Positions 1 through 6,309 of a stretch of 64,000 bases of DNA are shown in pieces. The stretch spans positions 1,488,001-1,552,000 of the forward strand of contig NZ_CP107048.1 in assembly GCF_025736935.1 (NCBI RefSeq), written 5' to 3'. The notes below the pieces were generated by a model. That model had not been told where the DNA came from. It saw only the letters and a list, made by a program, of their open reading frames with translations, and ran no database searches. Made by a program: the position numbers and the translations under genes. The first letter of the stretch is position 1. Every line of letters begins with the position of its first letter. Source of the DNA: Qipengyuania sp. SS22. Its GTDB lineage: Bacteria; Pseudomonadota; Alphaproteobacteria; Sphingomonadales; Sphingomonadaceae.

Positions 1-63
1 ACCGAAGGCGCCGAAACCGCGCCCGAGCTGAACATGCGCTCGGATAGCGACGCCGCGAACTGA
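1..63 (+). CDS. C-terminal tail of an upstream gene, possibly LemA family (partial)
   Basis: An open frame enters the window from the left and ends at TGA 61-63. It encodes an acidic tail (TEGAETAPEL then NMRSDSDAAN). Twenty residues are too few to identify a domain. The LemA guess rests only on context: LemA proteins very often precede TPM-domain proteins like the one starting 11 bases later. The family call is inference; only the open frame and its stop are seen. Confidence 0.4.
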   Translation, partial: TEGAETAPELNMRSDSDAAN

Positions 64-74
64 GCGGCGCTGCG

Positions 75-926
75 ATGCGCACACTCATTCTTCGCCTGAT
101 CCTGCCGCTGGCGGCGGGGCTCGGCCTCCTCGGAGGTCTTGCCCTGCCCGCCGCCGCACAGACTTTTCCCGAGCGCGGGACCGCGCCCGTGGTCGATGCC
201 GCGAATATCATCGACGCGGCTACCGAAGCCGCGCTGACCGAGAAGCTCGATGCGTTCGAGGAGCGTAACCAGCGGCAATTCGTGATCCTCACGCTGCCCG
301 ATCTCGAAGGCTACGACATTGCCGACTACAGCTATCGGTTGGGGCGCGAATGGGCGCTGGGCGATGCCGAGCGCAATGACGGCATCATCCTCGTGGTCGC
401 CCCCAACGAACGCAAGATGCGGGTCGAGGTCGGCTATGGGCTCGAAGGCGTCATCCCCGACGGGCTGGCCTTCGAATATGTCGAGGGGATGAAGCCCTAT
501 TTCCGCGAGGGCGACTATTCGGGCGGGATCGCCTGGGGGGCCGAGGAGATCATCACCCAGCTCGAACTGCCGCCCGAAGAAGCCGCGCGCATCGCACAGG
601 AACGCACGGCAGATCGCGGCAGCGAAGGCGGCTTTCCCGTGGGCGCGCTGATCTGGCTCGGCTTCATATTCTTCTTTTTCATCCTGCCGATGTTCCGTGG
701 CGGACGCAGCCGGCGCTATCGCCGCGGCGGCGTAGGCGGGGTCGTGGGCGACATCATCCTGTGGGAAGCCGGCAAGGCGATTGCCCGCGGCGTCGGCGGC
801 GACGACTGGGGCGGTGGTGGCGGCGGCTGGGGCGGCGGTGGCGGCTTCGGCGGCGGTGGTTTCGGCGGCGGCTTTTCCGGCGGTGGTGGCAGTTTCGGGG
901 GCGGTGGCGCCTCGGGGGGGTGGTAA
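75..926 (+). CDS. TPM domain protein with glycine-rich tail (YgcG family)
   Basis: A 283-residue protein. A signal peptide covers residues 1-29 (hydrophobic run, then ALPAAAQ). A TPM domain (TPM_phosphatase/DUF477) follows at about 35-160, with the typical pattern VVDAANIID...LDAFEERNQRQFVILTLP and the block GIILVVAPNERKMRVEVGYG. One membrane span lies at about 188-206 and includes FIFFFFILP. The tail is almost pure Gly with a few Phe, Trp and Ser. The family is membrane-anchored with the TPM domain outside the cytoplasm; its biochemical role is unsettled, and phosphatase activity is claimed only for plant relatives. The stop TAA 924-926 overlaps the next start by one base, so the two TPM genes are almost certainly cotranscribed. 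Confidence 0.9.
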   Translation: MRTLILRLILPLAAGLGLLGGLALPAAAQTFPERGTAPVVDAANIIDAATEAALTEKLDAFEERNQRQFVILTLPDLEGYDIADYSYRLGREWALGDAERNDGIILVVAPNERKMRVEVGYGLEGVIPDGLAFEYVEGMKPYFREGDYSGGIAWGAEEIITQLELPPEEAARIAQERTADRGSEGGFPVGALIWLGFIFFFFILPMFRGGRSRRYRRGGVGGVVGDIILWEAGKAIARGVGGDDWGGGGGGWGGGGGFGGGGFGGGFSGGGGSFGGGGASGGW

Positions 927-1600
927 TGGGCTATCTTTCGCAAGCCGATCACACGATCGTATCCGGTGCTGTAGCGCAGGCCGAACTCACCACCAGCGGC
1001 GAAATCGTCACCGTGCTGGCCGACCGGAGCGACGGGTACAACGACGTCGTGCTGGTCTGGGCGGCGGCGCTCGCCTTTTCAGCGATGAGCCTGTTTGCGG
1101 TGATCCCCCAGCCTTTCATGGATCTGTGGGATGCGCTGGTCGGCGGCTGGACGCATGAATGGACCACCGGCGAACTGGCCAGCATGACGATTGCGCTGGG
1201 GCTGGTCGCCTTCGTGATCGGCTGGCTGCTGGTGAGCTGGGGCCCGCTGCGCTTCATGCTGACGCCGGGCCCGGTGAAGACCGCGCGCACGCATGCCCGC
1301 GCGATCAAGCATTTCAAGGTCGGCGCCGAACGGCGCACGCATGGCCGCACCGGCGTGCTGCTCTACCTCTCGATGCGCGAACACCGCGCGGAAATCGTCG
1401 CCGACCAGCCGATCGCCGAAATCGTCCCGGCGGAAGTCTGGGGCGCGGCGATGGCGGACATGCTGGCCGAGATCAAACAGGGCCATATCGCCGAAGGGCT
1501 GGCCGCCGGTGTCCGCGATGTCGGCGAGGTGCTGTCCGAGCATTTCCCCCGCGCCGAGGACGACGAGAACGAATTGCCCGATCGCCTGATCGAGGTCTGA
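926..1600 (+). CDS. Second TPM domain membrane protein
   Basis: 224 residues from ATG 926, which shares one base with the stop of the preceding TPM gene. An open frame extends further upstream but only through the other gene's glycine-rich region, so 926 is preferred. The N-terminal part (LTTSGEIVTVLADRSDGY) resembles the beginning of a TPM domain. Two membrane spans follow at about 43-63 and 85-104. The C-terminal half carries the remaining TPM-like motif (RRTHGRTGVLLYLSMREHRAEIVAD). This split arrangement is typical of the second TPM protein in lemA-TPM-TPM operons. Function is unknown; a cell-envelope role is inferred. Confidence 0.85.
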   Translation: MGYLSQADHTIVSGAVAQAELTTSGEIVTVLADRSDGYNDVVLVWAAALAFSAMSLFAVIPQPFMDLWDALVGGWTHEWTTGELASMTIALGLVAFVIGWLLVSWGPLRFMLTPGPVKTARTHARAIKHFKVGAERRTHGRTGVLLYLSMREHRAEIVADQPIAEIVPAEVWGAAMADMLAEIKQGHIAEGLAAGVRDVGEVLSEHFPRAEDDENELPDRLIEV

Positions 1601-1602
1601 CC

Positions 1603-2148
1603 ATGCCCGTCCCCGACCATGATGCAGACGAACAGATCGTCTGGCAGGGCAAGTACATCACCGCCAAGAAACGCGGGCGCTGGGAATATGTCGGCCGCCC
1701 GCGCAATATCCGCGCGGCGGTGATCCTGGCGGTCGACGAACACGACCACGTCCTGCTGGTCGAACAATACCGCGTCCCGCTGGGCTGCCCCTGCATCGAA
1801 CTGCCCGCCGGGCTGATCGGCGACGGGGACGATTTCGCCGACGAGGACCCTCTGGTCGCGGCCGGGCGCGAGCTCGAGGAAGAAACCGGCTATCGCGCCG
1901 CCATTCTCGAAGACCAGGGCTGTTTCTGGTCCTCGCCCGGGATGGTCAGCGAAAGCTTCACCCTCGTCCGCGCGCGCCAGCTGACGAAAATCGGCGAAGG
2001 CGGCGGCGTGGCGGGCGAGAACATCACCGTGCACCGTGTCGCGCTGGCCGACATCCAGAGCTTTATCGCCGCCAAGCGCGCCGATGGTTGCGGGATCGAC
2101 GTGCGCATGCTCTTGCTGCTGGGACAGGGATTACTGGCAGGAGAGTGA
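1603..2148 (+). CDS. Nudix hydrolase, ADP-ribose pyrophosphatase type
   Basis: 181 residues from ATG 1603, two bases after the TPM gene's stop. A complete Nudix box matches G-x5-E-x7-REL-x-EE-x-G: Gly at GDDFADE, then REL and EEETGY. These acidic residues bind the metal that activates water for pyrophosphate cleavage. The upstream ELPAGLI and the VEQYR block are typical of the ADP-ribose/nucleotide-sugar branch of the superfamily. The exact substrate cannot be read from sequence. The protein is probably cytosolic, with no signal peptide. It likely shares a transcript with the TPM genes and the following dehydrogenase, which begins three bases after its stop. Confidence 0.88.
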   Translation: MPVPDHDADEQIVWQGKYITAKKRGRWEYVGRPRNIRAAVILAVDEHDHVLLVEQYRVPLGCPCIELPAGLIGDGDDFADEDPLVAAGRELEEETGYRAAILEDQGCFWSSPGMVSESFTLVRARQLTKIGEGGGVAGENITVHRVALADIQSFIAAKRADGCGIDVRMLLLLGQGLLAGE

Positions 2149-2151
2149 GAG

Positions 2152-2946
2152 ATGGCGAAGGAACGCGAGCCGCGGTGCGCGGGTAAGCTGGCACTGATAA
2201 CGGGTGCGGCACAGGGTCTGGGGCGCGCGCATGCCACCCGGCTGGCCGAAGAAGGCGCGCGCGTGCTGTGCACCGATATCAATGGCGACGGCGCAGCCGA
2301 AACGGCAAAGCTGATCAACGACCAGCTGGGTGCCGGCACCGCCTTTGCGGTCCAGCACGACGTCACCGATCCGCAGGCCTGGGAAGCCGCAGTAGATGCA
2401 GCGCGCGACCAGATGGGCGGACTCAACGTGCTGGTCAACAACGCCGGGATCGGTGTGGCAGGCAATATCGAGACCTGCGATTTCGACGACTGGAAGCGCT
2501 GCTTTGCGATCAATGTCGATTCGATCTTTCACGGGTGCCAGAAGGCGCTGCCGCTGATGCGCGAGCACGCGCCGGGGTCGATCGTGAACATTTCGAGCAT
2601 TGCGGGCCTCATCGCCAGCGACACCATGCCCGCCTATAATGCCAGCAAGGCCTCGGTGTGGATGCTGAGCAAGTCGATCGCGCTGCATTGCGCCAAGAAG
2701 AACATGCAAATCCGCTGCAATTCGATCCACCCGACCTTCGTCGATACGCCGATCCTCGACGGGACGGCGCAGAACCACAATATCGAAAAGGGTGTCCTGC
2801 TCGAAAAGCTGGCGCGGCAGATCCCGCTCAAGTTCGTCGGCGAACCCAATGATATCGCCAATGCGGTGGTCTATCTGGCGAGCGATGAAAGCCGCTTCAT
2901 GACCGGCGCGGAGCTCAAGCTCGACGGCGGCATCTCGGCGATGTGA
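2152..2946 (+). CDS. Short-chain dehydrogenase/reductase (SDR)
   Basis: 264 residues. The start is supported by a GAGAG purine run immediately upstream. Classical SDR features are visible: the nucleotide-binding motif TGAAQGLG at residues 17-24, the NNAG motif near 97-100, the catalytic pair Tyr162 and Lys166 in YNASK with a preceding Ser in NISSIAG, and a C-terminal LDGGIS. Asp at CTDIN after beta-strand 2 suggests NAD rather than NADP preference (inference). The length is normal for a classical SDR. The substrate is unknown; it resembles cyclopentanol/3-hydroxysteroid dehydrogenase-like members. It is the last gene of its operon and is followed by a clear terminator. Confidence 0.9.
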   Translation: MAKEREPRCAGKLALITGAAQGLGRAHATRLAEEGARVLCTDINGDGAAETAKLINDQLGAGTAFAVQHDVTDPQAWEAAVDAARDQMGGLNVLVNNAGIGVAGNIETCDFDDWKRCFAINVDSIFHGCQKALPLMREHAPGSIVNISSIAGLIASDTMPAYNASKASVWMLSKSIALHCAKKNMQIRCNSIHPTFVDTPILDGTAQNHNIEKGVLLEKLARQIPLKFVGEPNDIANAVVYLASDESRFMTGAELKLDGGISAM

Positions 2947-2982
2947 TCCTGTCGGTGATATGATCTATGGCCGGAATCAAGA

Positions 2983-3014
2983 GAGGGGCCGTTTGGCCCC
3001 TCCCGGTTTTCTCA
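2983..3014 (+). terminator. Rho-independent terminator after the SDR gene
   Basis: A perfect 8-bp stem, GAGGGGCC (2983-2990) and GGCCCCTC (2995-3002), with GTTT loop, followed by CCGGTTTTCTC. It sits 37 bases after the dehydrogenase stop. The reverse-strand pspC gene ends 53 bases beyond it, so it may serve both directions. Confidence 0.8.
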
Positions 3015-3066
3015 ATTTTGAGCCACGACCGGCACGAAAACCGGGTCGGTTGGCGCGAGGCCGTGG

Positions 3067-3288
3067 TCAGTCGGCGATCAGCCCGATCGCGAGGTAGATC
3101 AGGATGAAGCTGCCGAAACCGAGCAGTGTGCCTGCGACGAACCCGATACGAACCCAGGTAACGTCGATACCGAAGTAGCGGGCAATGCCGGAGCAGACGC
3201 CCATCAGCTTGCCGCCAGTGCGATCGAGCGCGAAGCTCTTGCTGGGACGGACGGCACGGTCTTCATCGCGGTGCTTCAGCTGGCTCAT
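3067..3288 (-). CDS. PspC domain protein, small inner-membrane protein
   Basis: 73 residues. A basic N-terminal stretch is followed by a PspC domain, recognisable from LDRTGGKLMGVCSGIARYFG and DVTWVRIGF, then one hydrophobic span (FVAGTLLGFGSFILIYLAIGL). PspC proteins sit in the inner membrane and take part in the phage-shock (envelope stress) response. No pspA, pspB or pspF is seen nearby, so this is a stand-alone PspC-domain gene. Its ATG (3286-3288 on the reverse strand) overlaps the stop of a 38-residue microprotein by four bases, so the two are translationally coupled. Confidence 0.9.
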   Translation of the reverse strand: MSQLKHRDEDRAVRPSKSFALDRTGGKLMGVCSGIARYFGIDVTWVRIGFVAGTLLGFGSFILIYLAIGLIAD

Positions 3289-3401
3289 ACGATCACTCCA
3301 TTGGGCGAGGCCGGGAGGATAGCCGTGGCGAAGGCCACTGCCGAGAGTACGAGCGAGAAGGCAGCTGCGAAGAGCTTGTTGCCGTTTTCCGAGTTGAACA
3401 T
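3285..3401 (-). CDS. 38-residue membrane microprotein, second of a tandem pair
   Basis: A short gene beginning MFNSENGNKL and ending PASPNGVIV. It has a polar N-terminus, then a hydrophobic stretch at about 11-30. The ribosome binding site GGAAAGGA lies 4-11 bases before the ATG. The stop TGA overlaps the pspC ATG (ATGA). It is clearly related to the 39-residue product 41 bases upstream: both have N-x-N-K/R, AA-x-F, SAV, A-I-V/L-PASP-x-G-x-I. No known function is recognised. The strong Shine-Dalgarno, stop/start coupling and paralogy make it a real gene. Probably a single-span inner-membrane peptide of a stress operon (inference). Confidence 0.8.
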   Translation of the reverse strand: MFNSENGNKLFAAAFSLVLSAVAFATAILPASPNGVIV

Positions 3402-3442
3402 AATTCCTTTCCTTTCGATGCGAGTGGGTGTGATCGGGACGA

Positions 3443-3562
3443 TCAGGCGATGAAACCGGCGGGGCTGGCGGGGACGATCGCAGCGGCCATGAAGACGGCC
3501 GAGATGCTGAGAGCGAAGATGGCGGCGAGAGCGCGGTTGCTGGCGTTTTCGAAGGTGTTCAT
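3443..3562 (-). CDS. 39-residue membrane microprotein, first of a tandem pair
   Basis: Begins MNTFENASNR and ends PASPAGFIA. A hydrophobic stretch covers about residues 11-30, and there is no recognisable signal-peptidase site. A near-ideal ribosome binding site (AAGGAGA) lies six bases before the ATG. It is first in the reverse-strand operon microprotein-microprotein-pspC and about 50 bases downstream of the predicted sigma-54 transcription start. It is paralogous to the next gene, sharing the SAV and PASPxGxI motifs. Function unknown. A longer open frame extends upstream but has no support, because the Shine-Dalgarno fixes this start. Confidence 0.8.
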   Translation of the reverse strand: MNTFENASNRALAAIFALSISAVFMAAAIVPASPAGFIA

Positions 3563-3623
3563 TGTGGTTCTCCTTGATCCTTGGTTTGTTTGGCCCCGGG
3601 TCATCCGGGATATCCCAATGATT

Positions 3624-3638
3624 GCAACGGGTGTGCCA
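3624..3638 (-). promoter_or_regulatory. Sigma-54 (-24/-12) promoter of the microprotein-pspC operon
   Basis: Reading the reverse strand from 3638 to 3624 gives TGGCACACCCGTTGC, followed by A and preceded by TT. This matches the sigma-54 consensus YTGGCAC-N5-TTGCW, with the invariant GG and GC separated by exactly 10 bases. The predicted start is near 3612, giving a leader of about 50 bases before the first microprotein. Sigma-54 control of psp genes through PspF is established in enterobacteria, which fits the PspC gene in this operon. Confidence 0.8.
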
Positions 3639-3711
3639 AACTCGAAAAACCGCAGATTTCCGCCATTTCTTGCTGAACAGCCCGGCCCCGCCCTGTTCAT
3701 CAATCCGAAAG

Positions 3712-3730
3712 GTTGGGAAATTTCCCCAAC
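3712..3730. promoter_or_regulatory. Imperfect palindrome upstream of the sigma-54 promoter, possible enhancer-binding site
   Basis: GTTGGGAAA and TTTCCCCAAC abut as an inverted repeat with one extra C in the right arm. It lies about 100-118 bases upstream of the predicted sigma-54 start, the usual distance for an activator (bEBP) site. It is also 62 bases before the recF start, so it could serve that gene instead. A second, weaker repeat (GAACAG 3675-3680, CTGTTC 3693-3698) lies between. Functional assignment is inference. Confidence 0.4.
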
Positions 3731-3791
3731 TGTTGGATATTCGCCTTTCGAGTAGCGGGGTCCGCGCGCCCGCGCTATCGCCAGCCGACCC

Positions 3792-4871
3792 ATGGCGCTC
3801 GACCGCATCTCACTTATCGATTTTCGCAACCACGCCGCGACCGAGCTGGGCGAGACCGCGCAGTTCAACCTGCTGGTGGGCGAAAACGGAGCGGGCAAGA
3901 CCAATATACTCGAGGCGCTCTCGCTGCTTGCGCCCGGACGCGGCCTGCGCCGTGCCGCGCTTGGCGACATGATGCGCAAGGGCAGCGGCGCAGGCTTCCG
4001 CGTCGGCGCCGACCTGCGGCAGGAGGATGGGCCGGTGCGCCTCGGCACCTATGCCGACAGCGCCAATCCGGGCCGCCGCCGGGTCCGGATCAATGGTGCA
4101 GAAAGCAGCGCTACGGGGCTTGGCGAATGGCTCGCGGTGACCTGGCTGACACCTGCGATGGATGGCCTGTTCACCGGTCCGGCAGGCGATCGGCGGCGCT
4201 ATATGGACCGGCTGGCGCTGGCGCTCGATCCCGCGCACGCCGGCCATGCCGCGCGCTATGAAGCCGCCTTGCGCGAACGCAACCGCCTGCTGGCCGACCG
4301 GCGCGAGCCCGAAAGCGGCTGGCTCGATGCGATCGAGGCGCAGATGGTCCCGCATGGCGCGGCGCTGATGCGCGGGCGCGCGCGGCTGGTCGAAACGCTG
4401 GCGGTGCGGCTTGCCGAAATGCCTGCCGAACCCTTCGCGCGCCCCGCCCTTACCTATGCGCCGGGCGCCCCCGACCATGCCGACGGCCTGTCGCAGGCGC
4501 TGTTCGACAATCGTGCGCGCGACCGCGCGGCGCAGCGCACGCTGGCGGGGCCGCATCGCGACGAGCTGGAAGTGGTCCATGCCGCCAAGCGTGTGCCCGC
4601 CGCACAAAGCTCGACCGGCGAACAAAAGGCCATGCTGGTGGCGATCACCCTCGCCCATGCCGGGCTGGCCGCGCAGGGACGCGCGGGGCTGCTGCTGCTC
4701 GACGAGGTCGCCGCGCATCTCGACCCGGTCCGTCGTGCGGCGCTGTTCGAACAATTGCGTGGCAGCGGCGCGCAGGTGTGGATGACGGGCACCGAAGCCG
4801 CCCCCTTCAGTACCATCGCGGAAGAAGCCGCAGTGTGGCGTGTCGGCGCGGGCGCGGTCGAACGCGTCTAG
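3792..4871 (+). CDS. recF: DNA replication and repair protein RecF
   Basis: 359 residues, normal RecF length. It begins with the RecF signature LISLIDFRNHA-like block and Walker A GENGAGKT at residues 30-37, followed by ILEALSLLAPGRGLR. The C-terminal part has an ABC-type signature region (AAQSSTGEQKAMLVAI) and Walker B (LLLLDEVAAHLD). RecF is a cytosolic SMC-like ATPase that loads RecA at gaps with RecO and RecR. The gene is not beside dnaN or gyrB here. Its stop TAG and the stop of the convergent esterase gene share the four bases CTAG (4868-4871). Confidence 0.95.
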   Translation: MALDRISLIDFRNHAATELGETAQFNLLVGENGAGKTNILEALSLLAPGRGLRRAALGDMMRKGSGAGFRVGADLRQEDGPVRLGTYADSANPGRRRVRINGAESSATGLGEWLAVTWLTPAMDGLFTGPAGDRRRYMDRLALALDPAHAGHAARYEAALRERNRLLADRREPESGWLDAIEAQMVPHGAALMRGRARLVETLAVRLAEMPAEPFARPALTYAPGAPDHADGLSQALFDNRARDRAAQRTLAGPHRDELEVVHAAKRVPAAQSSTGEQKAMLVAITLAHAGLAAQGRAGLLLLDEVAAHLDPVRRAALFEQLRGSGAQVWMTGTEAAPFSTIAEEAAVWRVGAGAVERV

Positions 4872-5572
4872 GAAGCGGGTGGGAGCGCGCTTTCGACATC
4901 ATCGACCGTATCATCGACCAGCGCCGTAATCCCCGCGGCGGTCGGGTGGATGCGATCGGGCAGGAACATGCTGCGGTCTTCGAAGATGCTGTCGAGCCAG
5001 AACGGCACCAGCGCGGCATCATATTGCTGCGCCAGATCGCCATAGAGGCTGTCGAACTGCTGCTGGTATTCGCTGCCGTAATTGGGCGGCGAGCGCATCC
5101 CCATCAGCAGCACCGGTATGCCGCGCGTGCGCAGCTCCTCGAGCATGGCGGCGAAATTGGCGCGGGTCTGCTCGGGCTGGATCCCGCGCAGCATATCGTT
5201 GCCGCCCAGTTCGAGGATAACCAGATCGGGCGTAGTTGCCTGCGCATCGAGCGTGAAGGCGAGCCGCTGGCGCCCGGCCGCGCTGGTATCGCCCGACACG
5301 CCGGCGTCGACCACCCGCGCATTGATACCGCGTTGGCGCAGGCCCGCCTCGAGCTGCTCGGGATAGCCCTGCTGTTCCTCCAGCCCGTACCCGGCGAACA
5401 GGCTGTCGCCGAATGCGAGGATGCGGCGTTCGGGGCCCTCGACCACTGCATCGGATGCAGCGGCGGGTACCTCGGAAGGCGCGCCTCCGGGTGCTTCGGC
5501 TACCTCTTCCGCATTGCCGCAGGCGGCCAGCCCGAGGGCGAGGAGCATGATCGACAAAGGCCCGAGACGCAT
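4868..5572 (-). CDS. TesA-like GDSL arylesterase/lysophospholipase, lipoprotein
   Basis: 234 residues from the ATG at 5572. The lipobox LAAC (Cys18) follows a short hydrophobic signal, which favours this start over the in-frame one at 5605. SGNH-hydrolase blocks are all present: GDS at 55-57 (nucleophile Ser57), the Gly of GVSGDT, GGND at 123-126, and the catalytic DxxH (Asp206, His209) in DRIHP. The length and blocks match TesA/arylesterase, which hydrolyses acyl esters in the periplasm; here it would be membrane-tethered. It is divergent from a YbbA/YbbP-type ABC transporter, the same neighbour as tesA in Escherichia coli. Confidence 0.9.
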   Translation of the reverse strand: MRLGPLSIMLLALGLAACGNAEEVAEAPGGAPSEVPAAASDAVVEGPERRILAFGDSLFAGYGLEEQQGYPEQLEAGLRQRGINARVVDAGVSGDTSAAGRQRLAFTLDAQATTPDLVILELGGNDMLRGIQPEQTRANFAAMLEELRTRGIPVLLMGMRSPPNYGSEYQQQFDSLYGDLAQQYDAALVPFWLDSIFEDRSMFLPDRIHPTAAGITALVDDTVDDVESALPPAS

Positions 5573-5619
5573 CGGCGAGATTCCTTGTGCAACACTGGGC
5601 CGCATGCCATCGCAGCAAG

Positions 5620-6309
5620 GTGACCAACTCTCAAGCCGCGATTTCCGCCCGCAACCTCACCCTCACCCTCGGCACCAGCGAAGCGCCGGTTGAGATCCTG
5701 CGCGGGATCGACCTCGATATCGCACGCGGATCGACCGTGGCGCTGCTCGGCCCCTCGGGCTCGGGCAAAAGCTCGCTGATGGCGGTGCTGTCGGGCCTCG
5801 AACGCGCCAGCGGCGGCACGCTCCTGGTGGCGGGCGAGGATTTCGCCGCGATGGACGAGGACGCGCTGGCGCATGCCCGCCGCGGACGGATCGGGATCGT
5901 ACTGCAGGCCTTCCACCTGCTGCCGACCATGACCGCGGTCGAAAACGTCGCTACGCCGATGGAACTGGCGGGCGAACCCGATGCGCAGGCACGCGCGCGC
6001 GCCGAACTCGAAGCGGTCGGCCTCGGCCACCGGCTCGACCATTACCCGCAGCAGCTTTCGGGCGGCGAGCAGCAGCGCGTGGCAATCGCCCGCGCCACCG
6101 CCGCGCGGCCCGATTTGATCTTCGCCGACGAACCGACCGGCAATCTCGACGTCGCCACGGGACATGAAATCGTCGAACTGCTGTTCGCGCGGCGCGCCGA
6201 AACAGGGGCCACGCTGCTGGTCATCACGCACGATCCCGAACTCGCCGAACATTGCGAGCGCGTGCTGCAACTCGCCGACGGACGCATTGCCAGCGACACC
6301 GCCGCATGA
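5620..6309 (+). CDS. ABC transporter ATP-binding protein, YbbA/LolD-like
   Basis: 229 residues from GTG 5620; an in-frame GTG at 5587 would add 11 residues and cannot be excluded. Walker A GPSGSGKS lies at 44-51, the signature LSGGE at 146-150, Walker B LIFADEPTGN from about 166, and the H-loop in VITHDPELA. This is the MacB/LolD/YbbA class of ATPase that works with large FtsX-type permeases by mechanotransmission rather than solute import. The TGA stop overlaps the permease ATG by four bases. The divergent TesA-like gene suggests the YbbAP/TesA module, proposed to extract hydrophobic molecules from membranes. Confidence 0.92.
   Translation: MTNSQAAISARNLTLTLGTSEAPVEILRGIDLDIARGSTVALLGPSGSGKSSLMAVLSGLERASGGTLLVAGEDFAAMDEDALAHARRGRIGIVLQAFHLLPTMTAVENVATPMELAGEPDAQARARAELEAVGLGHRLDHYPQQLSGGEQQRVAIARATAARPDLIFADEPTGNLDVATGHEIVELLFARRAETGATLLVITHDPELAEHCERVLQLADGRIASDTAA

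Noticed and set aside
799-920. Glycine-codon repeats that look like a repeat array
   Set aside because: They are the coding tail of the TPM protein, with no regular spacers, so neither CRISPR nor an independent satellite.
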